A DNA stretch of 12,350 nt from JADHUC01 sp964617665 (GCA_964617665.1 CAZUAH010000417.1:1-12350), one strand, 5' to 3'. Shown: positions 1 to 7,190, counted from the stretch's first letter. Translations and numbers: made by a program. Notes: generated from the letters alone by a model not told the origin.

Positions 1-201
1 CGGCTCAACTCACCCTCCAACCCACCCCGCCTGCCGCGAAGCGGCTTAGTTCAACTTCTATTTATGCCGCTGGGACAGCACCTCCGTAATTACTTATGGT
101 GGTGATTTTGGCGGCGTAACACTCCTCGACTTGACCGTCAGTCTACCCGCGCAAGGGTCATGTCGCAAACGTCTTCCGCCGAGTCTACCCCAATTGACTT
201 C

Positions 202-228
202 GCGTGTTATGCGGTCCGCATAACACGC
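202..228. repeat. Perfect 27-bp palindrome (13-bp arms, 1-nt centre)
   Basis: The left arm GCGTGTTATGCGG (202-214) and its exact complement CCGCATAACACGC (216-228) flank a single T at 215. There is no T-run on either side, so it is not a typical Rho-independent terminator. A one-base centre makes a DNA palindrome (protein-binding or recombination site, or the end of a mobile element) more likely than an RNA hairpin. It lies at the distal end of the transposase-like remnant, whose frame stops inside it. The rest of 1-201 shows nothing I can support beyond a 5-bp GCCGC/GCGGC hairpin at 33-45. Confidence 0.8.
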
Positions 229-519
229 ATGCGACGCCTCGGTGGTGGGGGGAGCATGAACAGCGTGGACTTAGGGGGGGCAGGCGGTTTCGCAGGCGGT
301 CCTTTGGTCAGTCGGGGCGGGCGGCGAGCACGACTTGAACCTGGCTTCTTGAGTTTCACGTACTTCGTTAGACCACGCTTCTTGATGGCCCGCGATTCTT
401 CGCGGCCGGGGCGATCTCGTACGAGGCGTGAACTCGCTGACAGGATGATCCATATCAAGTCGTTGGTCGTCTCCAACTCGGCGCCAAAACTTCGCCAAGC
501 GTCCCGAGCCTGACTGAAG
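207..519 (-). pseudogene. Decayed C-terminal fragment of an IS4-type transposase (putative)
   Basis: Read on the minus strand from about 519, right after the stop of the dehydrogenase gene, the frame gives a stretch containing RDAWRSFG, TNDLIWIILSAS, then RPGREESRAIKKR and a basic tail near KYVKLKKPG. From memory, IS4-family DDE transposases end with a segment of the type RPGR.E.R..KRR.K.Y..L..PR, and this matches in order and spacing. The catalytic DDE part is absent. The frame has no start codon or ribosome binding site of its own: its only upstream ATG lies inside the neighbouring gene. After about position 324 it turns into proline-rich, unlikely protein and stops at 207-209 inside a palindrome. 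I therefore read it as the leftover 3' end of an insertion sequence. The alternative is chance similarity in a GC-rich open frame. Confidence 0.45.
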
Positions 520-1929
520 TTACAAGCTCCAGCCTTTCCGGTACTCCCTGTGGATGAAGCGGTTGGCCTCGGGGGCACTTGTGGCCTGCAGCTTTTTGCT
601 GTCCCATTCGATCGGCTCGCCGCTCAGTAGGGCCACGTTGCCGAGCAGTACCATTTCGGTCAGAGGCGCGGAGTGCTCGAAACTGGCGCAAGGCTGTTTG
701 CCCGCTTTGCAGGCGGAAACCCACTCCTGGATGTGTCGGTTGCCTTTCGTCCAGGCGCTTTCTTTCACTTGTGGGATCTTCTTGAAAGTTCTTCTGTTTT
801 CGATCTTGGCAAATTCTGGGATCGTCCTGGGACCAATCTGACCGGGGTTCGTCCCAAAGACCGTTGGACCAAACATCATGGCGTGTTCCTCGCCGATGAA
901 CAGCGAGCCGTTGCTGCCGACTTCCCTGAGATGTGGTAGTCCGCCGGGCGTAGTTGGCTCGCGCCCGCCGTCGTACCAAGTGACAGTGACCGGCGGTAGG
1001 TCTCCGCGGGCCGGGAAACGGTATCGGATGGTGGAAGCCTCGGGGTACGTTTCATCGTTGGTGCCGGTAGATTCCGCTTCGACGGTGAACGACTTGGCAT
1101 CGCCTAGCTCTAGGCCCCAGAATACCACGTCCAACAGATGGCACCCCATGGCTCCGAGGGCCCCAGTGCCGAAGTCCAGCCAACCTCGCCAGCGGTAGGG
1201 ATGGTAGGCCGGATCGTAGGTGCGTTCGGATGCTGGGCCAAGCCATAGGTCCCAGGCTAATCCTCCGGGCGGCGGCGTTTGTGCTTGAGGCCGACCGATG
1301 CCTTGTGGCCACTGAGGTCGGTTGGTCCAGCAGTGGACTTCTCGGATGGGTCCGAGGCCGCCGCCCCAGATCATCTCGACAGCGCGTCGAATTCCCGCCC
1401 CCGAATGACGCTCGTTGCCCATCTGAGTCGTGACTCCGGTTTCGACAGCCAACCGGGCCAACTCGCGGACTTCCCAGACGTCGTGGGCCAACGGCGCTTC
1501 GACGTAGACATGCTTCCCACGTTTCATCGCCTCGGCGGCAATCACCGCGTGGGTATGGTCCGGCGTGGATATGACAACGGCGTCGATGCCCGCTTCCTTG
1601 TCCAGCATCTTGCGGAAGTCTCTGTACCTGGCCGCATCAGGATACTTCTTGAACGCCATAGCCGCGGTGCGCCAGTCAACATCGCACAAAGCAACGATAT
1701 TGGTGCCTTCGCATTTTTCGACGTTGCCCAACCCTCTAGCGCCTAAGCCGACTGCGGCGATGTTCAATCGTTCGCCGGGAGGCAACTCGGTGTTCTGGTC
1801 GCCTTTCCTTCGCTGTGCGCCGAGCACCGAGCAAGGGACGAGAAGGCATCCGGCCGTGACGGCACTACTACGCAAAAAACGCCGCCTTGTCAGGTCACTG
1901 TCCAACGTTTCCTGTCGCCGCTTGTTCAT
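520..1929 (-). CDS. Tat-exported Gfo/Idh/MocA-family NAD(P)-dependent dehydrogenase
   Basis: About 469 residues. The start ATG (1927-1929) is chosen because GGGAGGAC lies 4-5 bases upstream. A longer frame back to 1995 has no such site and would bury the Tat signal. Residues 14-18 read TRRRF, the twin-arginine signal, followed by a short hydrophobic stretch. The Rossmann fold follows with GLGARG (about 61-66), VALCDVD at the end of strand 2, and STPDHTHA. The C-terminal domain has GCHLLDVVFWGL and the family-typical ending REYRKGWSL, so the gene is full length. The family oxidises or reduces sugars and related polyols with a bound nicotinamide cofactor. The lysine of the usual EKP motif is alanine here (VEAPLAHD, about 143-150), so catalysis may be altered. 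It lies 138 bases downstream of the propeller gene and is probably co-transcribed; I see no convincing separate promoter in the gap. Confidence 0.93.
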   Translation of the reverse strand: MNKRRQETLDSDLTRRRFLRSSAVTAGCLLVPCSVLGAQRRKGDQNTELPPGERLNIAAVGLGARGLGNVEKCEGTNIVALCDVDWRTAAMAFKKYPDAARYRDFRKMLDKEAGIDAVVISTPDHTHAVIAAEAMKRGKHVYVEAPLAHDVWEVRELARLAVETGVTTQMGNERHSGAGIRRAVEMIWGGGLGPIREVHCWTNRPQWPQGIGRPQAQTPPPGGLAWDLWLGPASERTYDPAYHPYRWRGWLDFGTGALGAMGCHLLDVVFWGLELGDAKSFTVEAESTGTNDETYPEASTIRYRFPARGDLPPVTVTWYDGGREPTTPGGLPHLREVGSNGSLFIGEEHAMMFGPTVFGTNPGQIGPRTIPEFAKIENRRTFKKIPQVKESAWTKGNRHIQEWVSACKAGKQPCASFEHSAPLTEMVLLGNVALLSGEPIEWDSKKLQATSAPEANRFIHREYRKGWSL

Positions 1930-2067
1930 TTCGTCCTCCCAGGTCATGCCCTTTGTGTGATCTGAATACGTAGCCTCCGCCGGTTTGTACTGCACTAAGC
2001 GGTTCTGGAAACCGTTGTCATTCAGCTTCAGACGAAACGCCTGCGCCTCCGGCTACGGGTTAAACGA

Positions 2068-5000
2068 TCATCCAGATTTCTTCCCCCCAAAGCAAATCAG
2101 CGTTCCTTCCATGGTGCACATGTACAGCCGGTCGCCGGCCGCGATCAAGCCGTCAAAGACGGGGACTTCTTTCATGTCGAATTCCGCCAGAGCGCTTCCA
2201 TCGGAGGTCGAGACGACACGGAATTTGGCGCCTCGCTTGCCGATCATCGCCTCGTAGGCTCCGTCCTCCGGTGACAGGTCTGGCGGACCGGCAAGGTACA
2301 GGTGCTCGCGGGCCAGAAGCATGCCTTGTGCACGAATCGGTACCTTCTCGGCCCAGATCGGCAATTCGGTCCGCGAAAATCCACGTCCCTTCTCGGCACC
2401 GATGTCCATGACGTCCAACACCGGCTTCGTTGTGTTGCGGTCGGCAATCAAATGGTAGCCGGTGCCGGGTTTGAATTCGGGGCTGTGACCGTGTCGTTCG
2501 GTGTAGACTTTCAGAGCATAAGTCGTGGAATCATCGAACACCAAAATCTGTCCAGATTTCGGTCCTCGATAGGTGAAGTAGTATCCCGGCCAGCGTTCGC
2601 TGTGACTCCAGTAGGTCCGGTTGAACCACGTCTTGTCCAGGAAACCGTCGTTGGTCATCAAATGCGGTTCGCCCAACCGGTCACCCAGTTTGGTGACCCG
2701 GGGCATGGGTTGAGGAGTCAAGCTGGAATTGAATCTGTTCAGGAATAGGTAAATGTCTTCCTTGCCCGCAACCAATATGTCCGATCTCGATCCCTCCATA
2801 TCGAACGGCCTGCCTCCGTACTTCGTCACGTCCGGTTCCTCGCTCCGCAACAATGTCTCGTACAAGACTTCACCACTGTTGGGGTCTAGCGCAAACATAT
2901 AGATACCGCCGTCCAAATGGCTAGATCGCCCCGCGGTGCAGTAGATCTTGTCTTCGCGTACCAGCACGCTTCCGTGGACGGGCCATGCCGATTCCACTTG
3001 CCCCATCGCGCAAACCTGACGCTCTTCGGGCGCAGCTCGGAAACGCCACGCGAGTTGGCCATCTGATGCAGAGAGGCAATACACAAAACCGTCAGTACAC
3101 CCAAAGATACAGAGCCCTTGATAGATCGTGGGTGGCGAGTCCACCCGCCCATCCGCGATGTAGCTCCACAGTCGCTTACCATCCTTCGCATTGACTGCAT
3201 GAACCATGTGCGCGTCCGGTTCCGCGACGAACACCCTGCCATCGGCGGCTACGGGCGGAGTAAGACCGCCGTTGGGGCGCTCGCGCAGTCTTGGAGTCTC
3301 CACTGGTCCACGTGGCGGCTTCTCGCCACCGATCGCGACGGCTGCCACATTGCCGAGCCGGCCTTCGACCTGCTCGACAGGTCTTACACTCACCGTGTAG
3401 GAACCCGCGTCCGGGACGTTGATTTCGCCCACATGGATCCATACATACTGTTCCCAGCCATTGGTGTGACGGATCTCGCTGGTCAGTTTCTCCTGGCCGA
3501 CGGCGATTTCGAAAACCGAGCCGCCCTGGCCCGCGTTCGATTGAGAAATCCACACCGGCTGTTTGCCGGTCTTGTCGATGCGAGTCTCCCACGCGATGAA
3601 GGTATCCTTGCCGCGCCAGGCGACGATGGCGTCTCCGCTTTTCCTCGCACCTTCCCCATGGATCGTCGCCTTGGCCCCCGACAGGATCACCATGCCTTCT
3701 TCGTCGCCGGCCGTCGTAGCATCCGCCGGACCGAAGGCCGGGGCGCATAGCGATGTCTCCCAGACACGGTCCAGTTCGACCGGCAAGGATGTGTCGACAG
3801 ACCCACTCCGCAAGGCATCATGGCGGTACGTGGGCCAATCTGTCGAGATTCGAGATTCGAGATTCGAGTTTCGAGATTCCCCAAAAGCCGGCCCTTTCTC
3901 CAAACGCGGTTTCTGCTCGTGCGTTGTGGCCTCGCGTGTGGCGGACAGCGCGTTCAATCCAGTCAGAAGAACTCCCTGATAGCAAAAGCACTGAGCTGGC
4001 GGCGTGTAAAGGAAACCGTTTGCCGGCAGTATGCCAAAGCCGCATGCGCCGCGCGTCCAATTGGCGCGCATGTGGCTCGTTCCTTCGAGGTCTAAGAACT
4101 CGACGCCTCTTTTGTTCAGCAGCAAGTATCGTTTCGTCGCCTTGGGCGGATAACAGCGGATGTGATGACCGGCCGTCACCAAACGCTCGACCGTCACCGT
4201 CTTCTTCACTTCCCCCGTAATCGGATCGTATCCGTTTCGCACTTCCTCGCGGTGTTGCCACAAGAAGGACCTCGGATCTACATGCCCCCAAGCGGTCCAA
4301 ATCAGACCTCCGGCACCGAACAAGCCAGGCGGATTGCGGGCGTGCGGGCTGCCGTCCGGCCCGGTCCACAGCAGTTCGCCCGTTTCCAACGAGTAAGCTC
4401 TGGTACTGCCGCCCGTCAAGAAAATGGCACCGTTGTACAACACCGCGTATCCCTTTCCGCGGCTCTTGGTATCGCTGCGCCAGAGTTCCTTGCCGCTTTC
4501 CAGCGAAAGGCAAACCAATTCGCTGCCCGTCAAACAGCAGACGCGGCCGCTGCCGGCGACCAACGTGTTTTTCACGATGGCCTCGACCGGTTTCTTCCAT
4601 AAAATATGCCCGTCGTCGGGATGGGCGGCGATAACGTGGGGACCAGAGACTCCCTGCGAAGCCGACAGTTGCGTTCCGAGGATCAGCCGATTCTCACAGT
4701 ATGCAATTTCGTTCACCCTGCCAGTCTCGTCGCACGTGTGAAGCGTCTCGCCCGTGGCTGCGTCGAGAATGCACAACGGCCCTCGATTCCGCAGGGTGAC
4801 ATAGACTTTGTCTCTGATCGCCGCCAAAGCGTGCGGGTTGATGTGGTCGCACGGCCGCCGCCAAAGCAAGATCCCGTTGAACGCGTCGCGAGCAATCAAT
4901 GTCCAAAGTGCGGGAACGCCGCGAGGTTGACCGATGATTCCTTCGTCAATAACCCCGATCAGGCGGCCGTTGGCCGATATGAGTGCCTGAACGCTGGATG

Positions 5001-5763
5001 CAAACTCGTGACTACGGCTCCACATCGGCCCGGATTTCCACTGCAGGTGTCGGGGCGGTCCTACACGGTCGTCGTCGGCCACGGCGTTGTTGCCCGCATC
5101 GTGCAGGTAGTGGGTCCACTGGTCGATATCGTCGGGCCATGGTTTGACGAGCATCTTGAGGCCAAGACCGGCAAGGGATGCGGGAACCGAGATACGGGAT
5201 GCGGGAACCGAGATACGGGATGCGGGTTCCGGGATACGCGATGTGGGTCTTTCTGGAGACGAATCCGGGATCAGCGCCACGCCTCCCGGTGACAAGACAC
5301 GCATGATTTCTTCATCCCGTATCTCGCATCCCGTATCCCGAATCACGATGAGGTCCACCAAGTTGTCCCCATACGGTAGGTGGCGGCTGTCCCATTGTCG
5401 CACGGACACTTTGCCGTAGAGGCCGAGTGATTGGATGTGCTTTCGAGCGGCTTCGACATTCTGCACGCCCCGATCCAGCCCCTGCACGATGTAGCGATCG
5501 TTCGCGCACAAGGCGGCGGTCAGTTTCCCTTGGCCGCAATCTACGTGCACAACCAAACCGCCCTGCACGCCTGAAGCTCGCAGGATCGCATCGGCTTCTT
5601 TCGACGCCGCGTCGCCCTCCGCGGCAAACGCAGCCGACAGGCCGCACAGAAGTAGCGCCGTGACCATACAGGCCATGTTGCGGTATCTACAGATCATGCC
5701 TGCGATTCTGCTGGCTGAGACTTCGCGTGGTATCTGATCCGATGGCTGAAGGTTGAATCTCAT
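2068..5763 (-). CDS. Giant exported PQQ-type beta-propeller protein with N-terminal methyltransferase-like domain and inserted beta-sandwich
   Basis: 1231 residues. The start is supported by GAGGAG about 7 bases upstream of the ATG. Residues 1-48 form an export signal with a long basic n-region, hydrophobic core at 31-46 and likely cleavage after AFA. Residues 50-165 resemble a class I SAM methyltransferase: VVHVDCGQGKLTAAL, then DLIV and RVLSPGGVALI. A repetitive linker (170-198) leads to the planctomycete signature KPWPDDIDQWTHYLHDAGNN (207-226). Propeller blades of BamB/PQQ-dehydrogenase type follow (240-600 and 835-1228), with recurring motifs such as DAATGETLH, LESGKELW, AKDGKRLW and ASDGQLAW. 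A beta-sandwich, carbohydrate-binding-like segment (about 684-815) interrupts the second propeller part. The catalytic activity is unknown; binding or scaffolding in the periplasm is as plausible as quinoprotein oxidation. Three heptanucleotide repeat clusters lie inside the gene. It is first in a unit with the dehydrogenase. Confidence 0.9.
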   Translation of the reverse strand: MRFNLQPSDQIPREVSASRIAGMICRYRNMACMVTALLLCGLSAAFAAEGDAASKEADAILRASGVQGGLVVHVDCGQGKLTAALCANDRYIVQGLDRGVQNVEAARKHIQSLGLYGKVSVRQWDSRHLPYGDNLVDLIVIRDTGCEIRDEEIMRVLSPGGVALIPDSSPERPTSRIPEPASRISVPASRISVPASLAGLGLKMLVKPWPDDIDQWTHYLHDAGNNAVADDDRVGPPRHLQWKSGPMWSRSHEFASSVQALISANGRLIGVIDEGIIGQPRGVPALWTLIARDAFNGILLWRRPCDHINPHALAAIRDKVYVTLRNRGPLCILDAATGETLHTCDETGRVNEIAYCENRLILGTQLSASQGVSGPHVIAAHPDDGHILWKKPVEAIVKNTLVAGSGRVCCLTGSELVCLSLESGKELWRSDTKSRGKGYAVLYNGAIFLTGGSTRAYSLETGELLWTGPDGSPHARNPPGLFGAGGLIWTAWGHVDPRSFLWQHREEVRNGYDPITGEVKKTVTVERLVTAGHHIRCYPPKATKRYLLLNKRGVEFLDLEGTSHMRANWTRGACGFGILPANGFLYTPPAQCFCYQGVLLTGLNALSATREATTHEQKPRLEKGPAFGESRNSNLESRISTDWPTYRHDALRSGSVDTSLPVELDRVWETSLCAPAFGPADATTAGDEEGMVILSGAKATIHGEGARKSGDAIVAWRGKDTFIAWETRIDKTGKQPVWISQSNAGQGGSVFEIAVGQEKLTSEIRHTNGWEQYVWIHVGEINVPDAGSYTVSVRPVEQVEGRLGNVAAVAIGGEKPPRGPVETPRLRERPNGGLTPPVAADGRVFVAEPDAHMVHAVNAKDGKRLWSYIADGRVDSPPTIYQGLCIFGCTDGFVYCLSASDGQLAWRFRAAPEERQVCAMGQVESAWPVHGSVLVREDKIYCTAGRSSHLDGGIYMFALDPNSGEVLYETLLRSEEPDVTKYGGRPFDMEGSRSDILVAGKEDIYLFLNRFNSSLTPQPMPRVTKLGDRLGEPHLMTNDGFLDKTWFNRTYWSHSERWPGYYFTYRGPKSGQILVFDDSTTYALKVYTERHGHSPEFKPGTGYHLIADRNTTKPVLDVMDIGAEKGRGFSRTELPIWAEKVPIRAQGMLLAREHLYLAGPPDLSPEDGAYEAMIGKRGAKFRVVSTSDGSALAEFDMKEVPVFDGLIAAGDRLYMCTMEGTLICFGGKKSG
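3844..3878. repeat. Heptanucleotide tandem repeat, cluster C (5 x CGAGATT)
   Basis: Five head-to-tail 7-bp units on the plus strand: CGAGATT three times (3844-3864), CGAGTTT (3865-3871), then CGAGATT (3872-3878). It lies inside the propeller gene and is translated on the minus strand as ESRNSNLESRIS, at about residues 629-640. That peptide sits between the end of the first propeller part and the DWPTYRHD motif that opens the second, so it is an interdomain linker. Confidence 0.9.
5175..5244. repeat. Heptanucleotide tandem repeat, cluster A (10 units, GGGATNC-like)
   Basis: Ten consecutive 7-bp units on the plus strand: GGGATGC, GGGAACC, GAGATAC (twice in that order), then GGGATGC, GGGTTCC, GGGATAC, GCGATGT. 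Within this, a 21-bp superunit (5175-5195) repeats exactly at 5196-5216. On the minus strand it encodes the repetitive linker with ASRISVP repeated (about residues 174-197) between the methyltransferase-like domain and the first propeller. Confidence 0.92.
5312..5346. repeat. Heptanucleotide tandem repeat, cluster B (5 units, opposite orientation to A)
   Basis: Read on the minus strand the units are GTGATTC, GGGATAC, GGGATGC, GAGATAC, GGGATGA: the same heptamer family as the cluster at 5175-5244 but inverted relative to it. It is translated as IRDTGCEIRDE (about residues 141-151), directly after the DLIV strand of the methyltransferase-like domain. Confidence 0.8.
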
Positions 5764-5811
5764 CGGCGACTCCTCGTTTGTCGTGTTCTCCTTGAATGAC
5801 TCTTGCCCCTG

Positions 5812-5840
5812 AGGATATTCGCTGTGGCAGACGATATCAA
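5812..5840 (-). promoter_or_regulatory. Sigma70-type promoter for the propeller/dehydrogenase unit
   Basis: On the minus strand TTGATA (-35, 5835-5840) is followed after exactly 17 bases by TATCCT (-10, 5812-5817). Transcription would start near 5805, about 42 bases before the ATG at 5763, with GAGGAG in between. The match is good in both boxes; activity is inferred. Confidence 0.55.
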
Positions 5841-5905
5841 TCCGGCGGGACGCAATCGTAGCTCAACGGCGGACTCGAAGTGAACGGGCAGACAGGCGGT
5901 TTCTC

Positions 5906-5934
5906 TTGACGTGTGTTTTGCGGCAGCGTACAAA
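5906..5934 (+). promoter_or_regulatory. Sigma70-type promoter for the TIM-barrel gene
   Basis: TTGACG (5906-5911) and TACAAA (5929-5934) are separated by exactly 17 bases. Transcription would start near 5941, leaving a leader of about 60 bases before the ATG at 6001. It is back-to-back with the minus promoter at 5812-5840. The 65 bases between the two -35 boxes are the obvious place for a shared regulator to bind, although I see no clear operator palindrome there. Confidence 0.55.
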
Positions 5935-6000
5935 CAAAGGCAGCACTATCCGGGACGCTATCCGTGTCATTGCGGTCGATTCGCACACAAGGAGATTAGG

Positions 6001-6969
6001 ATGCCTGACCAGGACCAACGAGAAGGAAGGGAAGTACCACCGACCACAGGGCGACGCCAGTTCCTTGCCGGGATGTCGTCCCTTGCTGCTGCCGCTTGGA
6101 TCGGCATCGACCGCCAAACGTCGGCTGCGGAGTCCTCGACCGCTACCGAAGCTTCGCCGATGCCGATGATTCAACTTGGCAAGTACCGCGTCAGCCGACT
6201 GATCGTGGGTAGCAATCCTCTGCTCGGGTATTCCTATTTAGGCGCACACACCGATCGGCACATGAAGGAGTACTTCACCACCGAGCGAAGCGTCGAGTTC
6301 CTTCAGCAGTGCGAGGCTGCGGGGATCAATACGCATCAGCTTTCCACGGTCGAACGAAGAGCCGAGAGTCTGCGAATTCTGCGCGAGCATGGCTCGAGAC
6401 TGCAGTACCTTCTGTTGCACTCACAACGCGACAAGATCCAATCGGCGATTGAACTGAGCCAACCGATCGCGTTCGTTCATCACGGCGGAGCAACAGACCG
6501 GCTCTTCGCAGAAGGGAACAGCCAGCGCGTGCACGACTACGTCAAGGCCGTGAAGGACACCGGCCTGATGGCTGGCGTCTCGGCTCACAACCCCGACTGC
6601 ATCAAACGCGTGGCAGACGAGGGTTGGGACGTGGATTTCTTCATGACGTGCTTCTACTTCCTCACTCGGAAGATCTCCAAGGTCGATTGCGAGACACGCA
6701 CTCTGCAACTGGTCTATCCGTTCTTCAAAAACGATCCGCTAAGGATGACTGAGGTAGTCCGGCAAGTCGACCAGCCCTGCCTGGGGTTCAAGATCCTAGC
6801 CGCCGGACGGCGATGTGCAAACCAGCAGATGGTGAAAGAGGCGTTTGAGTTCGCTTTCTCGAACATCAAGCCGACCGATGGTGTGATTGTGGGTATGTAC
6901 CCTCGTTTCTTCGACGAGGTGACCGCCAATTCCGATTACACCCGCGAATTCGGCCGTGCGCCCGCATGA
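6001..6969 (+). CDS. Tat-exported TIM-barrel protein, distantly aldo/keto-reductase-like, function unknown
   Basis: 322 residues. The start at 6001 is chosen because AAGGAG lies 6 bases upstream; the longer frame from 5911 begins over the promoter. GRRQFLAG (17-24) plus an alanine-rich stretch is a Tat signal. The mature part shows eight alternating strand-like segments typical of a TIM barrel: SRLIVGSN, INTHQLS, LQYLLLHS, IAFVHHGGAT, LMAGVSAHN, DVDFFMTCFY, CLGFKILAAGR and DGVIVGMYPR. The opening (QLGKYRVSRLIVG) and the FKILAAG and VIVGMY segments recall aldo/keto reductases. The Asp and Tyr of the AKR catalytic tetrad are not at their usual place, where AGINTHQLS stands, and the usual Lys strand reads LLLHS. 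I would not call it an active AKR. It is transcribed divergently from the propeller gene, which suggests joint regulation. Confidence 0.85.
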   Translation: MPDQDQREGREVPPTTGRRQFLAGMSSLAAAAWIGIDRQTSAAESSTATEASPMPMIQLGKYRVSRLIVGSNPLLGYSYLGAHTDRHMKEYFTTERSVEFLQQCEAAGINTHQLSTVERRAESLRILREHGSRLQYLLLHSQRDKIQSAIELSQPIAFVHHGGATDRLFAEGNSQRVHDYVKAVKDTGLMAGVSAHNPDCIKRVADEGWDVDFFMTCFYFLTRKISKVDCETRTLQLVYPFFKNDPLRMTEVVRQVDQPCLGFKILAAGRRCANQQMVKEAFEFAFSNIKPTDGVIVGMYPRFFDEVTANSDYTREFGRAPA

Positions 6970-6983
6970 CCGTAGTGTGGCAG

Positions 6984-7008
6984 AAAAAAAGACCCGGCCG
7001 CCGCGGGC
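6984..7008 (-). terminator. Weak possible minus-strand terminator with T7 tract
   Basis: On the minus strand a short GC stem (CCCG/CGGG, 7004-7007 with 6993-6996) is followed two bases later by seven Ts (6984-6990). It could back up the stronger terminator at 7193-7228 and limit read-through into the opposing gene. The 4-bp stem is short. The remaining intergenic sequence 7009-7279 holds only an 8-bp hairpin, GAGTGATC/GATCACTC (7156-7179), besides that terminator. Confidence 0.3.
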
Positions 7009-7190
7009 AAGATGGGGGGTCAGACTGCAGCGACCGGGCCCCAGCGAGAGTTGGAGCATTTGCGAGTTTCTCAGGTAACCGCAACACTCCGACTGCCATA
7101 ACCGCTGGCTCGGGCACATTACCTTGGCACGACGCGTAGCGTGAGAGGAGCCTTCGAGTGATCGACTGGAAGATCACTCCAGACGTAGCA

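Noticed and set aside
33..45. GCCGC-GAA-GCGGC hairpin near the left edge
   Set aside because: Five base pairs with no T-run and no gene context; expected by chance in GC-rich DNA.
455..979. Second long minus-strand frame over the 3' part of the dehydrogenase gene
   Set aside because: Arg/Gln/Pro-rich translation with no domain, antiparallel to nothing and fully inside the well-supported gene in another frame.
1930..1995. Upstream start for the dehydrogenase
   Set aside because: No ribosome binding site, and it would put over 35 residues before the twin-arginine motif; the ATG at 1929 has GGGAGG close upstream.
5911..6000. Upstream start for the TIM-barrel protein
   Set aside because: It would overlap the promoter and has no ribosome binding site, while the ATG at 6001 has AAGGAG and places the twin-arginine motif properly.
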